Assembly: GCF_936925435.1 (NCBI RefSeq)
Contig: NZ_CAKZHQ010000002.1
Location: forward strand, 1-64,000
DNA from: an uncultured Ramlibacter sp.
GTDB taxonomy: Bacteria; Pseudomonadota; Gammaproteobacteria; Burkholderiales; Burkholderiaceae_C
Direction: 5' to 3'
DNA length: 64,000 bases
Shown: one piece after another, positions 56,030 to 64,000 of the stretch
Position numbering within the stretch: the stretch's first letter is position 1
Layout: every line of letters begins with the position of its first letter
Program-made: the position numbers and the translations under genes
The notes under the pieces: generated by a model
The model's database searches: none
The model's input: the letters and a program-made list of their open reading frames with translations, nothing else
What the model was told of the DNA's origin: nothing

Positions 56030-56106
56030 GCGCCGCTGGGCCGCCCCAAGGCGCGAAGGCCCCCTCGGGGGCAGCGAGCTACACGCAGTGAGCGAGCGTG
56101 GGGGCC
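56030..56106. repeat. GC-rich interspersed repeat between yqeY and pmbA
   Basis: The sequence cgctgggccgccccaaggcg, then GCCCCC-tc-GGGGGC (56060-56073) and cacgcagtgagcgagcgtgg ending in gggggcc, is one that I recognise as widely repeated between genes in Comamonadaceae. The inner palindrome can form a tight hairpin, and GGCCCCC near 56058 pairs with GGGGGCC at 56100-56106. It ends exactly where the convergent pmbA stop begins, so it may act as a two-way terminator. Confidence 0.65.
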
Positions 56107-57483
56107 TTAACTTCCTGCCAGCTTCATCCTGTTGACCAGGATGGAGCCCACGGTCTTGGCGCCGTAGTTGTAGGTGTCGGCACCGATGGCCTGGATGCCG
56201 GCCAGCATGTCCTTCATGTTGCCGGCAATGGTGATCTCCTGGACCGGGTAGGCGATGCGGCCGTTCTCCACCCAGAAGCCGCTGGCGCCGCGCGAATAGT
56301 CGCCCGTCACGTAGTTGACGCCCTGCCCCATCAGCTCGATCACGAACAGCCCCGTGCCCAGCTTGCGCAGCATGGCGTCCAGGTCGTCGCCATTTTTCGT
56401 CTGGCGCGAGCGCATGGTCAGGTTGTGCGAGCCGCCGGCGTTGCCGGTGGTCTTCATGCCCAGCTTGCGGGCCGAATAGCTGCTCAGGAAGTAACCCTCG
56501 ACGCGGCCGCCGTCCACCACCTTGCGCGCACTGGTGCGCACGCCCTCTTCGTCGAAGGCGGCGCTGCCCTTGCCGCGCTTGAGCGTCGGGTCTTCATGGA
56601 TGTCGATGTGCTTGGGGAAGACCTTCTTGCCCAGCGAATCGAGCAGGAAGCTGCTCTTGCGGTACAGCGCGCCGCCGCTGGTGGCCTGGACATAGGCGCC
56701 CAGCAGGCCGGCGGCCAGCGGCGACTCGAACAGCACCGGGCATTCGCGGGTGCTGATCTTGCGTGACTTCAGGCGCGACAGCGCCCGCTCGGCGGCATAG
56801 CGGCCGATGGCTTCGGGCGAGGCCAGTTCGTCGGCCGAGCGCATCGAGCTGTACCAGGCGTCGCGCTGCATGCCGTCGCCCTTGCCGGCAATCGGCGCCA
56901 CCGAGAGCGAGTGGCGCGAGCTGGCGTAGCCACCGCGAAAACCGCGCGAATGGGCGCTGAAGAAATGGCTTTGCTGGGCCGAGACACCGGCGCCCTCGCT
57001 GTTGGTGATGCGCTTGCTGGTCTGGAAGGCCGCGGCCTCGCAGGCCAGCGCCAGTTGGGCGGCCCGCTCGCTGTCGATGTCCCAGGGGTGGAACAGATCC
57101 AGGTCGGGCTGCTCCTTGGGGCCGGCGATGTCCTGGGCGTCGGGCAGGCCGGCCACCGGGTCTTCGGCGGTGAAGCGGGCGATGTCGTAGGCCGCCTGCA
57201 CGGTCTGGGCGATGGCCGCCTTGGAAAAGTCTGAGGTGCTCGCATTGCCACGGCGGTGGCCAATGTAGACGGTCACGCCCAGCGATTTGTCGCGGTTGCG
57301 CTCCACGTTCTCCAGCTCGCCCTTGCGCACCGAGACCGACAGGCCGCAGCCTTCGGAGGCCTCGGCGCCGGCATCGCTGGCGCCAAGCTTCCTGGCGTGC
57401 GCCAGGGCCGAGTCGACCAGTTCTTCAAAATAGGCGCGGCTGTAGCTGAAGCCGCGGTCGGCTCGGGGATCGGGTTTGTTCAT
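56107..57483 (-). CDS. pmbA: PmbA/TldE, subunit of the TldD/E metalloprotease
   Basis: 458 aa from ATG 57483 (MNKPDPRADRG). Family features: GCGLSVSVRKGELENVERNR, YIGHRRGNASTSDFS, SGGALYRKSSFLLDSLGKKV and the C-terminal GNMKDMLAGIQAIG. PmbA lacks the HExxxH metal site, which is in its partner TldD (not in the window). The complex degrades unfolded peptides and processes microcin precursors. Divergent from darP. Confidence 0.94.
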   Translation of the reverse strand: MNKPDPRADRGFSYSRAYFEELVDSALAHARKLGASDAGAEASEGCGLSVSVRKGELENVERNRDKSLGVTVYIGHRRGNASTSDFSKAAIAQTVQAAYDIARFTAEDPVAGLPDAQDIAGPKEQPDLDLFHPWDIDSERAAQLALACEAAAFQTSKRITNSEGAGVSAQQSHFFSAHSRGFRGGYASSRHSLSVAPIAGKGDGMQRDAWYSSMRSADELASPEAIGRYAAERALSRLKSRKISTRECPVLFESPLAAGLLGAYVQATSGGALYRKSSFLLDSLGKKVFPKHIDIHEDPTLKRGKGSAAFDEEGVRTSARKVVDGGRVEGYFLSSYSARKLGMKTTGNAGGSHNLTMRSRQTKNGDDLDAMLRKLGTGLFVIELMGQGVNYVTGDYSRGASGFWVENGRIAYPVQEITIAGNMKDMLAGIQAIGADTYNYGAKTVGSILVNRMKLAGS

Positions 57484-57541
57484 ACCGGGGCTATGATACC
57501 GGCGGCCGCTCACCCGCAGCGCCACTCCCCCGGATCCCCAG

Positions 57542-58168
57542 ATGTCACGCAAACCCAAAAAAGGCTACTTCGTACGCGGCGAGTTCGTCGCCGAAGGCAG
57601 CGAACTCGACCTGCAGCTCAAGGCCGAGCTTCGCGGCACAGCCGACGCCAGCAGGACCGACCTCAAGCGCGAGAGCACCGAACTGCAAAAGCTCGGTGAG
57701 GCTTTGCTGACCCTGCGCGCTGACCTGCTCGAGCGCATCGGCCTGTCCGAAAAGCTCCAGGACGCCCTGGTCGAGGCCAACCGCATCACCAATTTCGAGG
57801 GCAAGCGCCGCCAGATGCAGTTCATCGGCAAGCTCATGCGCCTGCTCGATCCCGAGACCCTGCAATCGGTGCGCGATGCACTGGAAGACCAGCACAGGGG
57901 CTCGGCCGCCGAGCGGCTGGCCCTGCACCAGGCCGAGCAATGGCGGGACAAACTGATCGCCGACGACGAGGCCCTGGCCTTGTGGCTGGCCGCCCACCCG
58001 CGCACCGACGTCCAGCAGCTGCGCGCCCTGGTGCGCCAGGCGCGCAAGGACAACCCGCCCGACAAGGCCGCCGAGTCGCAGGGCTTGGCGCCGCGCCATG
58101 GCCGGGCCTACCGGGACATCTTCCAATTGGTCCGCGAGCACCTGGAACATCGCAATGACGATGAGTGA
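57542..58168 (+). CDS. darP: Ribosome biogenesis factor DarP (YjgA)
   Basis: 208 aa. ITNFEGKRRQMQFIGKLMRL (about 81-100) and the C-terminal FQLVREHLEH are the DarP/YjgA signature. Acts in late 50S subunit assembly. Arg/Lys-rich and helical. Overlaps the start of mog by 14 bases. Confidence 0.92.
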   Translation: MSRKPKKGYFVRGEFVAEGSELDLQLKAELRGTADASRTDLKRESTELQKLGEALLTLRADLLERIGLSEKLQDALVEANRITNFEGKRRQMQFIGKLMRLLDPETLQSVRDALEDQHRGSAAERLALHQAEQWRDKLIADDEALALWLAAHPRTDVQQLRALVRQARKDNPPDKAAESQGLAPRHGRAYRDIFQLVREHLEHRNDDE

Positions 58169-58754
58169 GTTCGATGCCGTGCGCATCGGCATCGTCTCGG
58201 TCAGCGACCGCGCCTCCAGTGGCGTCTACCAGGACAAGGGCCTGCCGGCCCTGAAAGACTGGCTGTCCAGGGCCTTGAAGAACCCCATCACATTCGACGA
58301 GCGCCTGATCCCCGACGAGCAGGCCGGCATCAGCGCCGCCCTGGTCTCGCTGGTGGACGCCGGCTGCGCCCTGGTGCTGACCACCGGTGGCACCGGCCCG
58401 GCGCCGCGCGACGTCACGCCCGAGGCCACCCTGGCGATTGCCGACAAGGAAATGCCGGGCTTTGGCGAGCAGATGCGCCAGATCAGCCTGCGCTTCGTGC
58501 CCACGGCCATCCTGTCGCGCCAGGTCGCCGTCATCCGCGGCAAGAGCCTGGTCATCAACCTGCCCGGCCAGCCCAAATCCATCCAGGAGACGCTGGAGGG
58601 CCTGAAGTCGGAACAAGGCGAGCAACTGGTCAACGGCATCTTCGCGGCCGTGCCCTATTGCGTGGACCTGATCGGCGGGCCCTACCTGGAAACCAACGAC
58701 GCCGTCTGCAAGGCCTTCCGGCCCAAGTCGGCCGTGCGACCGCTGAAGCCCTGA
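58155..58754 (+). CDS. mog: Molybdopterin adenylyltransferase
   Basis: 199 aa from ATG 58155 (ggaac 6 bases upstream); ATG 58161 is an alternative. RIGIVSVSDRASSGVYQDKG and the MPT-binding loop LTTGGTGPAPRDVTPEA are the MogA signature; SLVINLPGQPKSIQE follows. Adenylates molybdopterin before molybdate insertion, thus needed by NasA. Stop is 1 base from that of convergent cysE. Confidence 0.94.
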   Translation: MTMSEFDAVRIGIVSVSDRASSGVYQDKGLPALKDWLSRALKNPITFDERLIPDEQAGISAALVSLVDAGCALVLTTGGTGPAPRDVTPEATLAIADKEMPGFGEQMRQISLRFVPTAILSRQVAVIRGKSLVINLPGQPKSIQETLEGLKSEQGEQLVNGIFAAVPYCVDLIGGPYLETNDAVCKAFRPKSAVRPLKP

Positions 58755-58755
58755 G

Positions 58756-59535
58756 CTATTTGCCCACCAGCTGGGTGAGCTTGGCGGCCTCGAAACACTC
58801 CTTGAGCGCCGCGTCCTCGGGCACGCAATCGTCGCTGCTGCGGGAAGAGGCCGAGAGCTTCTCGATGGCCTGCCACAGCAGGGCGATCTGGTGGTCCTGC
58901 GAGGAGGCGCTGTCGATCAGGCCCTTCATGGCCTGGCCGATCGGATCATCGTCCAGCGTGATGCCGTAGGCCGAGAACTTCTTGGCTGCCTGGGTGGCCA
59001 GGTCGGCGCTCTCGCCGGTGCGCGACGGGATGATGCGTGCCGGGATGCCCACGGCCGTGGCGCCCGCAGGCACGGGCTTGATGACCACCGCATTGCTGCC
59101 GATCTTGGCGCCGTCGCCCACCTCGAAGCCGCCCAGCACCTTGGCGCCGGCGCTGACCACCACGTCCTTGCCCAGCGTGGGATGACGCTTGGCGCCCTTG
59201 TACAGCGAGGTGCCGCCCAGGGTCACGCCCTGGTAGATGGTGCAGCCGTCGCCGATTTCCGCGGTCTCGCCCACCACCACGCCCATGGCATGGTCGAAGA
59301 AGACCCGCTCGCCGATCTTGGCGCCCGGATGGATCTCGATGCCGGTGAGCCAGCGCGAGATGTGCGAGATGAAGCGGCCCAGCCACTTGAGGCCATGGTT
59401 CCAGCACCAGTGCGCGCGCCTGTGCAGCACCAGGGCATGCAGGCCCGGGTAGCAGGTGATCACCTCCCACGTGCTGCGCGCGGCAGGGTCGCGGTCGAGG
59501 ATGCACTGGATGTCGGAACGAAGGCGGCTGAACAT
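58756..59535 (-). CDS. cysE: Serine O-acetyltransferase
   Basis: 259 aa from ATG 59535 (MFSRLRSDIQ). Left-handed beta-helix with hexapeptide repeats: HPGAKIGERVFFDHAMGVVV, GCTIYQGVTLGGTSLYKGAK, NAVVIKPVPAGATAVGIPAR. Catalytic His/Asp in DHAMG. First step of cysteine synthesis. It is the short N-terminal type usual for cysE next to trmJ. The trmJ stop is 10 bases upstream. Confidence 0.94.
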   Translation of the reverse strand: MFSRLRSDIQCILDRDPAARSTWEVITCYPGLHALVLHRRAHWCWNHGLKWLGRFISHISRWLTGIEIHPGAKIGERVFFDHAMGVVVGETAEIGDGCTIYQGVTLGGTSLYKGAKRHPTLGKDVVVSAGAKVLGGFEVGDGAKIGSNAVVIKPVPAGATAVGIPARIIPSRTGESADLATQAAKKFSAYGITLDDDPIGQAMKGLIDSASSQDHQIALLWQAIEKLSASSRSSDDCVPEDAALKECFEAAKLTQLVGK

Positions 59536-59545
59536 GGCTGGAAGT

Positions 59546-60271
59546 CTAAAGCTTCGGCTTTTTCGCTGCTTGCGACATGGCCTTGGCCACACCGCGAAGA
59601 ATGTGGATCTCTTCGACCGTGGGCTGGGCCCGGTTGAACAGCTGGTTCAGGCGCGGCATCAGCTTCTTGGGCACGGCGGGGTCGAGGTACTCGATGTCCA
59701 CCAGGGCCCGCTCCCAGTGCTCCAGCATGCCCGCCAGGGCCTGGGCATCGGCCGGCACGGCCTCGGGGGCGGCCGCTTGCACCGCATAGCCACCCAGGGC
59801 CATGCGCCATTCATAGGCCACCAGCTGCAAGGCGGCACCCAGGTTGAGCGAGCCAAAGCCCGGATTGGTCGGGATGCTCAGGGCCACATGGCAGCGGTAG
59901 ACATCCTCGTTGCGCATGCCGAAACGCTCGGACCCGAACAGGAAGGCCACGTTCTGCGCCGTGGCGGCCAGGCCCGGCAGGTGCTCGCGCGGGGTCGAGG
60001 TGGGCGGGCCGAAGTCGCGCGGCGTCATGGCCGTGGCGCACAGGTAGCCCATGCCGTCAATCGCCTCGTCCAGGGTCTCGACGATGCGGGCGTTCTCCAG
60101 CACGTCCAGGGCGCCGCTGGCACGCTGGATGGTTTCTTCGCGGCGCAGCACATTGGCCCAGCGGGGGGCGACCAGCACCAGGTCGGAAAAACCCATGGTC
60201 TTCATGGCGCGGGCGGCCGCGCCCACATTGCCGGCGTGGCTGGTGTTCAGGAGGATGAAACGTGTATTCAC
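59546..60271 (-). CDS. trmJ: tRNA (Cm32/Um32) methyltransferase TrmJ
   Basis: 241 aa SPOUT methyltransferase. ILLNTSHAGNVGAAARAMKT at the start, FLFGSERFGMRNEDVYRC (trefoil knot) and LSIPTNPGFGSLNLGAALQL are the TrmJ/LasT signature. 2'-O-methylation of tRNA position 32. Divergent from suhB, co-directional with cysE. Confidence 0.92.
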   Translation of the reverse strand: MNTRFILLNTSHAGNVGAAARAMKTMGFSDLVLVAPRWANVLRREETIQRASGALDVLENARIVETLDEAIDGMGYLCATAMTPRDFGPPTSTPREHLPGLAATAQNVAFLFGSERFGMRNEDVYRCHVALSIPTNPGFGSLNLGAALQLVAYEWRMALGGYAVQAAAPEAVPADAQALAGMLEHWERALVDIEYLDPAVPKKLMPRLNQLFNRAQPTVEEIHILRGVAKAMSQAAKKPKL

Positions 60272-60348
60272 ACAGAGGGCGGTAAAATGGGCGTATTGTC
60301 GCTGTCCGCATCGCCGGGCAGTCTGTCCAGCCAGCTCCTCAAAAACTT

Positions 60349-61311
60349 ATGTCGTCTCCCAACCTGCATCCCATGCTCAATGTGGCCATCATGGCCGCAC
60401 GCGCCGCCGGCGCCATCATCAACCGCGCCGCGCTGGATGTGGAGTCCGTGCGCATCTCGCAAAAGCAGGTGAACGACTTCGTGACCGAGGTCGACCACGC
60501 CAGCGAGGCAGCCATCATCGAGACCCTGCTGACGGCCTACCCCAGCCACGGCATCTGGGCCGAAGAGTCGGGCAGGGAGCACGGCAACCGGGATTCCGAC
60601 TTCATCTGGATCATCGATCCGCTCGACGGCACCACCAACTTCATCCACGGCTTCCCTGTCTACTGCGTCAGCATCGCGCTGGCCGTCAGGGGCAAGGTCG
60701 AACAGGCCGTCATCTACGACCCCAGCCGCAACGACCTGTTCACCGCCACCAAGGGGCGCGGCGCCTACATGAACGCGCGGCGCCTGCGCGTGTCCAAGCG
60801 CGTCGACCTGCGCGGCTGCCTGATCTCCACCGGCTTTCCCTTCCGCCCAGGCGACAACTTCAACAACTACATGCGCATGATGGCCGACGTCATGCAGCGC
60901 ACCGCCGGCCTGCGCCGCCCGGGCGCCGCCGCGCTCGACCTGGCCTATGTGGCAGCAGGCTTTACCGACGGCTTCTTCGAGACCGGCCTGTCGCCCTGGG
61001 ACGTGGCTGCAGGCTCGCTGCTGGTGACCGAGGCCGGCGGCCTGGTGGGCAACTTCACCGGCGAGCCCGACTTCCTGGAACAGAAGGAATGCCTGGCCGG
61101 CAGCCCGCGCATCTATGCCCAGCTCGTGCCGCTGCTGGCGAAGTACTCCAAGTTCGCCGGCGTCGCCGACAAGATGGCCGTGGCGCGGGCAGCGACCGCC
61201 CCCGAAGACCTGTACGCCCGCACCACCACGGCCGCCGCAGACGAGGAAGCCCCCGCTGAGCAGGCCCCTGCCGCACCGCGCAAGACCATGCGCGTGCGCA
61301 AGGCGCCTTGA
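60349..61311 (+). CDS. suhB: Inositol monophosphatase SuhB
   Basis: 320 aa. Metal and phosphate site [20 protein letters not shown] (about 85-104), [10 protein letters not shown], and [15 protein letters not shown]. Hydrolyses inositol phosphate in vitro and acts as a Nus-factor in rRNA antitermination in E. coli. The C-terminal 50 residues (Ala/Pro-rich, ending KTMRVRKAP) extend beyond the E. coli protein (267 aa). Confidence 0.94.
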   Translation: MSSPNLHPMLNVAIMAARAAGAIINRAALDVESVRISQKQVNDFVTEVDHASEAAIIETLLTAYPSHGIWAEESGREHGNRDSDFIWIIDPLDGTTNFIHGFPVYCVSIALAVRGKVEQAVIYDPSRNDLFTATKGRGAYMNARRLRVSKRVDLRGCLISTGFPFRPGDNFNNYMRMMADVMQRTAGLRRPGAAALDLAYVAAGFTDGFFETGLSPWDVAAGSLLVTEAGGLVGNFTGEPDFLEQKECLAGSPRIYAQLVPLLAKYSKFAGVADKMAVARAATAPEDLYARTTTAAADEEAPAEQAPAAPRKTMRVRKAP

Positions 61312-62399
61312 GCCTGCTGGACCACTCTCCCTGGGCCACCTGCCTGGTGGCCGCCGTGCTTGCGGTGCTGGCCGCCCTGGTGGTTCTGCGCATGGGCCGG
61401 GCCATGCTGCTGCGCACCACCGGCCATTCGCGCATGCTCAGCGCCCTGGTGGCCGCCGGTGAACAGCCGGCCAGCGCCATCCTCCCCCTTCTGGCCCTGC
61501 AAGCCGTCTGGCAGGCCGCGCCCAACGACCTGCGCTTCATCGACGGCATCCGCCACTTCAACGGCCTGGCCCTGATCGCGGCCCTGACCTGGGGCGTGAT
61601 GGCCTTCATCGGCGGCGTGGCCAACGGCATCATCGCCCGCCATCCGGTCGACGTCGACGACAACCTGCAGGCCCGCAGCATCCAGACCCAGACCAAGGTG
61701 CTGGCGCGCTGCGCCATGGTGCTGGTGCTGCTGGCCGGCACGGCCATGGCCTTGATGACCTTCCCCGGCGCGCGCCAGCTGGGCGCCAGCCTGCTGGCCT
61801 CGGCCGGCGTGCTCGGCATCGTCGCCGGCATCGCCGCCCGGCCGGTGTTCTCCAACCTGATCGCCGGCCTGCAGCTGGCCCTGGCCCAGCCGATCCGGCT
61901 GGATGACGTGCTGATCGTCAAGGGCGAATGGGGCCGGGTCGAGGAGATCAACGGCACCTATGTGGTCCTGAAGATCTGGGACGAGCGGCGCCTGATCATC
62001 CCGCTGCAGTGGTTCATCGAAAACCCCTTCGAGAACTGGACCCGCAGCAACTCGCAGATCCACCAGGCGGTCTACCTCTTCGTCGATTTCAGCGCCCCGC
62101 TGGAGCCCCTGCGCGCCGAGCTGCAGCGGGTGGTGGAGGCGGCACCCGAGTGGGACCAGCGCACGGCGCAGCTGGTGGTGGTGGACGCCACCGACCGGGC
62201 CATGAAGCTGCGTGCCCTGGTCTCGGCCCGTGCCGCCGGCCCGGCTTTCGACCTGGGCTGCAAGGTGCGCGAGGCGCTCTATGCCTTCCTCGCGCGTGAG
62301 TACCCGCAGTGCCTGCCGCTGGTGCGCTCGCTGGGCGACTTCCGTGCCCAGAGCGAAGAGCGGGCCGCTCAGCCGGCAGATCCCACGACGGTCCGGTAG
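61308..62399 (+). CDS. MscS-family mechanosensitive ion channel
   Basis: 363 aa from TTG 61308, overlapping the suhB stop (TTGA), so coupled translation is likely. Four or so membrane helices; the last is the pore helix, Ala/Gly-rich: [20 protein letters not shown]. It is followed by the MscS beta domain ([40 protein letters not shown]). Releases solutes on hypo-osmotic shock. The 3' end overlaps the convergent HPP gene by 31 bases. Confidence 0.88.
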   Translation: MSLLDHSPWATCLVAAVLAVLAALVVLRMGRAMLLRTTGHSRMLSALVAAGEQPASAILPLLALQAVWQAAPNDLRFIDGIRHFNGLALIAALTWGVMAFIGGVANGIIARHPVDVDDNLQARSIQTQTKVLARCAMVLVLLAGTAMALMTFPGARQLGASLLASAGVLGIVAGIAARPVFSNLIAGLQLALAQPIRLDDVLIVKGEWGRVEEINGTYVVLKIWDERRLIIPLQWFIENPFENWTRSNSQIHQAVYLFVDFSAPLEPLRAELQRVVEAAPEWDQRTAQLVVVDATDRAMKLRALVSARAAGPAFDLGCKVREALYAFLAREYPQCLPLVRSLGDFRAQSEERAAQPADPTTVR

Positions 62400-63556
62400 A
62401 GCGCGCGCACCAGGTCGGTCTGGGTGATGATGCCCACCAGCCGCTGCTCGTGGTCGATGATGGGCAGGTGGTGGTGGCCGCCTTCGGAAAACAAGGGAAT
62501 CAGGTCCACCAGCGGCCGGTCGGCGCTGGCCACGCGCACCTGGCGCGTCATGATCTGGCCCACCACCTCCGGCTTGTCGCTGTGGGTCACGCCCATGCGC
62601 CGCACCACGGCGCGCAGGCGTTCGCCTATGCCTTCATGGCGGTCCAGGTCGGCATTGCGCATGAAGTCCGCCACCGTGACGATGCCCACGATGCGCCGGG
62701 CCCTGTCCACCACCGGCAAGGCCTTGATGCGGCGCTGGCGCATCAGCGCCCAGGCCTCTTCCAGCGAGGCGCCGAACTCCACCACCACCGGCTCGCGGCT
62801 CATCACGTCGCTGCAGCGCAGCGAGCCCAGGTTGCGGCCGTAGGCGGCCATCTCCGCGTCGTACAGCAGGGCCGCCAGGTCGTCGCGGCTGATGTCCAGC
62901 ACCTGGTTGTAGCGGGCCAGGGCGGTGTCCAGGTCGGCCTCGGTGAAACGCGAGCCGGGCTTGGGCGGCGTGGCGGCGGGCGCCTGGGTGTGGGGGTAAG
63001 CGCGACCGGTCAGGCTGTTGTAGGCCATGCCGGCGGCCACCAGCAGAATGGAGTTGGCCAGCACCGGGAAGGCAGCAAAGTGGAAGTCGCCGGTGTGGGT
63101 CAGCGCCACCAGCAGGGCCGAGGCGCCGCCGGGCGGGTGCAGGCAGCGCAGCTGGAACATGGCGGCAATTGCCAGGCCCACGGCCACCGCCCCGGCCAGG
63201 GCCGGATCGGGGATGGCCAGCACGCAGGCGATGCCTACCAGGGCCGAGACCGTGTTGCCGCCCACCACGGCCCAGGGCTGGGCCAGCGGGCTGGCCGGCA
63301 CGGCAAAGACCAGCACCGCGCTGGCGCCGATGGGCGCCACCAGCCAGGGATCGAAATGGAAGAAGCCGCCGAGCCAGCGGCACACCAGGCCGGCCACCGC
63401 CACGCCCACCGCCGCACCCACGAAGGCACGGATGCGCTCCTTGCTGTCCACCCGCACAGGCGCGGGCCACAGGCGCGCCAGCCAGGCGCGCAGCCGGGAA
63501 GCGCTCTGCGCGGCGGCAGCGGGAGTGGCGGAGGAAACAGAGGTCTGGGGCGGCAT
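62369..63556 (-). CDS. HPP-family membrane protein with tandem CBS domains
   Basis: 395 aa from ATG 63556 (MPPQTSVSSA). Four to five membrane helices with the name-giving motif in RCLHPPGGASALLVALTH (about 153-170), then two CBS domains: SDVMSREPVVVEFGASLEEA to VGIVTVADFM and GQIMTRQVRVASADRPLVDL to VGIITQTDLV. HPP proteins such as NrtT1 have been linked to nitrite transport in plastids and cyanobacteria; the CBS pair suggests control by an adenosine ligand. A role in nitrite handling here is only inferred. Confidence 0.85.
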   Translation of the reverse strand: MPPQTSVSSATPAAAAQSASRLRAWLARLWPAPVRVDSKERIRAFVGAAVGVAVAGLVCRWLGGFFHFDPWLVAPIGASAVLVFAVPASPLAQPWAVVGGNTVSALVGIACVLAIPDPALAGAVAVGLAIAAMFQLRCLHPPGGASALLVALTHTGDFHFAAFPVLANSILLVAAGMAYNSLTGRAYPHTQAPAATPPKPGSRFTEADLDTALARYNQVLDISRDDLAALLYDAEMAAYGRNLGSLRCSDVMSREPVVVEFGASLEEAWALMRQRRIKALPVVDRARRIVGIVTVADFMRNADLDRHEGIGERLRAVVRRMGVTHSDKPEVVGQIMTRQVRVASADRPLVDLIPLFSEGGHHHLPIIDHEQRLVGIITQTDLVRALYRTVVGSAG

Positions 63557-63629
63557 GGGCGGCTGTCTGATGTTGTTCTGTGCAGCGATTCTCACCCAAC
63601 GCACCAGCGCGGTGCCCTTTTGGCCCGAG

Positions 63630-64000
63630 CTAGGGGGCGCGCCGCCGCGCCAGATCCTGGGCGATGGGCCTGGCAACGAGCACCGCAAGGATCAGGGCCA
63701 GGGGGACGGTGGCGACATAGCCCAGGTGCTTGAAACCCAGGGCGCCGATCAGCCCGCCGGCGAAGAAGCAGCCGGCCAGCCAGGCATGCACGTGCAGCTT
63801 GCGGCGGTCGGCGGCCACACCCGGCTTGCCCGTGTCCCAGTTGACGAACAGGGCCTTGCCCAGCTCGATGCCAATGTCGGTGACCAGCCCCGTCACATGG
63901 GTCGTGCGGATCTCCGCCTTCGAGATCTTGGTGATCACGGCGTTCTGCAGCCCCATCAGAAAGCACAACAGCAGCACGGTCACCGGCGCGAAGAACGCGG
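63630..64000 (-). CDS. DUF1275 (YoaK) family membrane protein, N-terminus beyond window
   Basis: Partial: the frame continues past the right edge (codons before GTG 63983 read AFFAP). TVLLLCFLMGLQNAVITKIS and the RTTHVTGLVTDIGIELGK motif are the YoaK/DUF1275 signature; two or three membrane helices follow. The visible part is about the last 120 residues. Function unknown. Confidence 0.85.
   Translation of the reverse strand, partial: AFFAPVTVLLLCFLMGLQNAVITKISKAEIRTTHVTGLVTDIGIELGKALFVNWDTGKPGVAADRRKLHVHAWLAGCFFAGGLIGALGFKHLGYVATVPLALILAVLVARPIAQDLARRRAP

Overview
The window is 64 kb of high-GC chromosome from a betaproteobacterium, most probably a member of the Burkholderiales, family Comamonadaceae. 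This rests on protein sequence style, on gene order (pnp-qor-tpiA-secG-tRNA-Leu-nuoA..N-DUF2818-NUDIX-DUF1178; nirBD-nasA-ybiB-cobA; trmJ-cysE divergent from suhB) and on short interspersed repeats that I recognise from that family. Apart from an insertion-sequence remnant at the left edge it looks like core chromosome. Genes are densely packed and many neighbours overlap by an ATGA.

Layout. 1-0.46 kb: 3' end of an IS1182-like transposase. 0.47-6.6 kb: lipocalin-like exported protein, GST, RdgC, BON protein, two small exported proteins and a phospholipase-D lipoprotein. 6.6-11.45 kb: a MarR-controlled EmrAB/outer-membrane-factor drug efflux operon. 11.5-16.5 kb: ABC exporter, iron-permease family protein, a second MarR with a tautomerase, thioesterase, DUF1178, NUDIX and DUF2818 genes. 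16.5-30.9 kb: all 14 genes of respiratory complex I (nuoA to nuoN, minus strand). 30.9-36.1 kb: tRNA-Leu(GAG), secG, tpiA, quinone oxidoreductase, pnp, rpsO. 36.2-40.2 kb: aminotransferase, orphan periplasmic binding protein, Hsp20, TsaD. 40.2-53.8 kb: a complete nitrate assimilation locus. 53.8-64 kb: flavoprotein, rpsU-yqeY, pmbA, darP, mog, cysE, trmJ, suhB, MscS, HPP-CBS protein and the edge of a DUF1275 gene.

The most interesting part is the regulatory wiring of the nitrate locus. Three sigma-54 type promoters (GG-N10-GC) lie before nasR, nrtA and nirB. The predicted nrtA and nirB transcripts both open with two hairpins carrying hexaloops of the form RACG(G/C)(C/U), the expected RNA target of ANTAR antiterminators. 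In the nrtA leader the second hairpin is mutually exclusive with a strong intrinsic terminator. A GCAC-N7-GTGC NtrC-type site lies about 135 bp upstream of the predicted nrtA start. Two different ANTAR proteins are encoded here: a NIT-ANTAR protein (NasR type) and a NasT-like pseudo-receiver/ANTAR protein extended by two NarX P-box-like sensor segments. Together they suggest initiation control by nitrogen status (NtrC/sigma-54) and elongation control by nitrate or nitrite at two separate transcripts. NasA reduces nitrate, NirBD reduces nitrite to ammonium, CobA feeds siroheme to NirB, Mog (elsewhere in the window) contributes to molybdenum cofactor, and NrtABD imports the substrate.

A second theme is two marR genes whose sigma-70 promoters place the transcription start at or within a base of the start codon, with MarR-type palindromes inside the promoter. 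An exact 19-bp copy of one operator precedes the neighbouring tautomerase gene.
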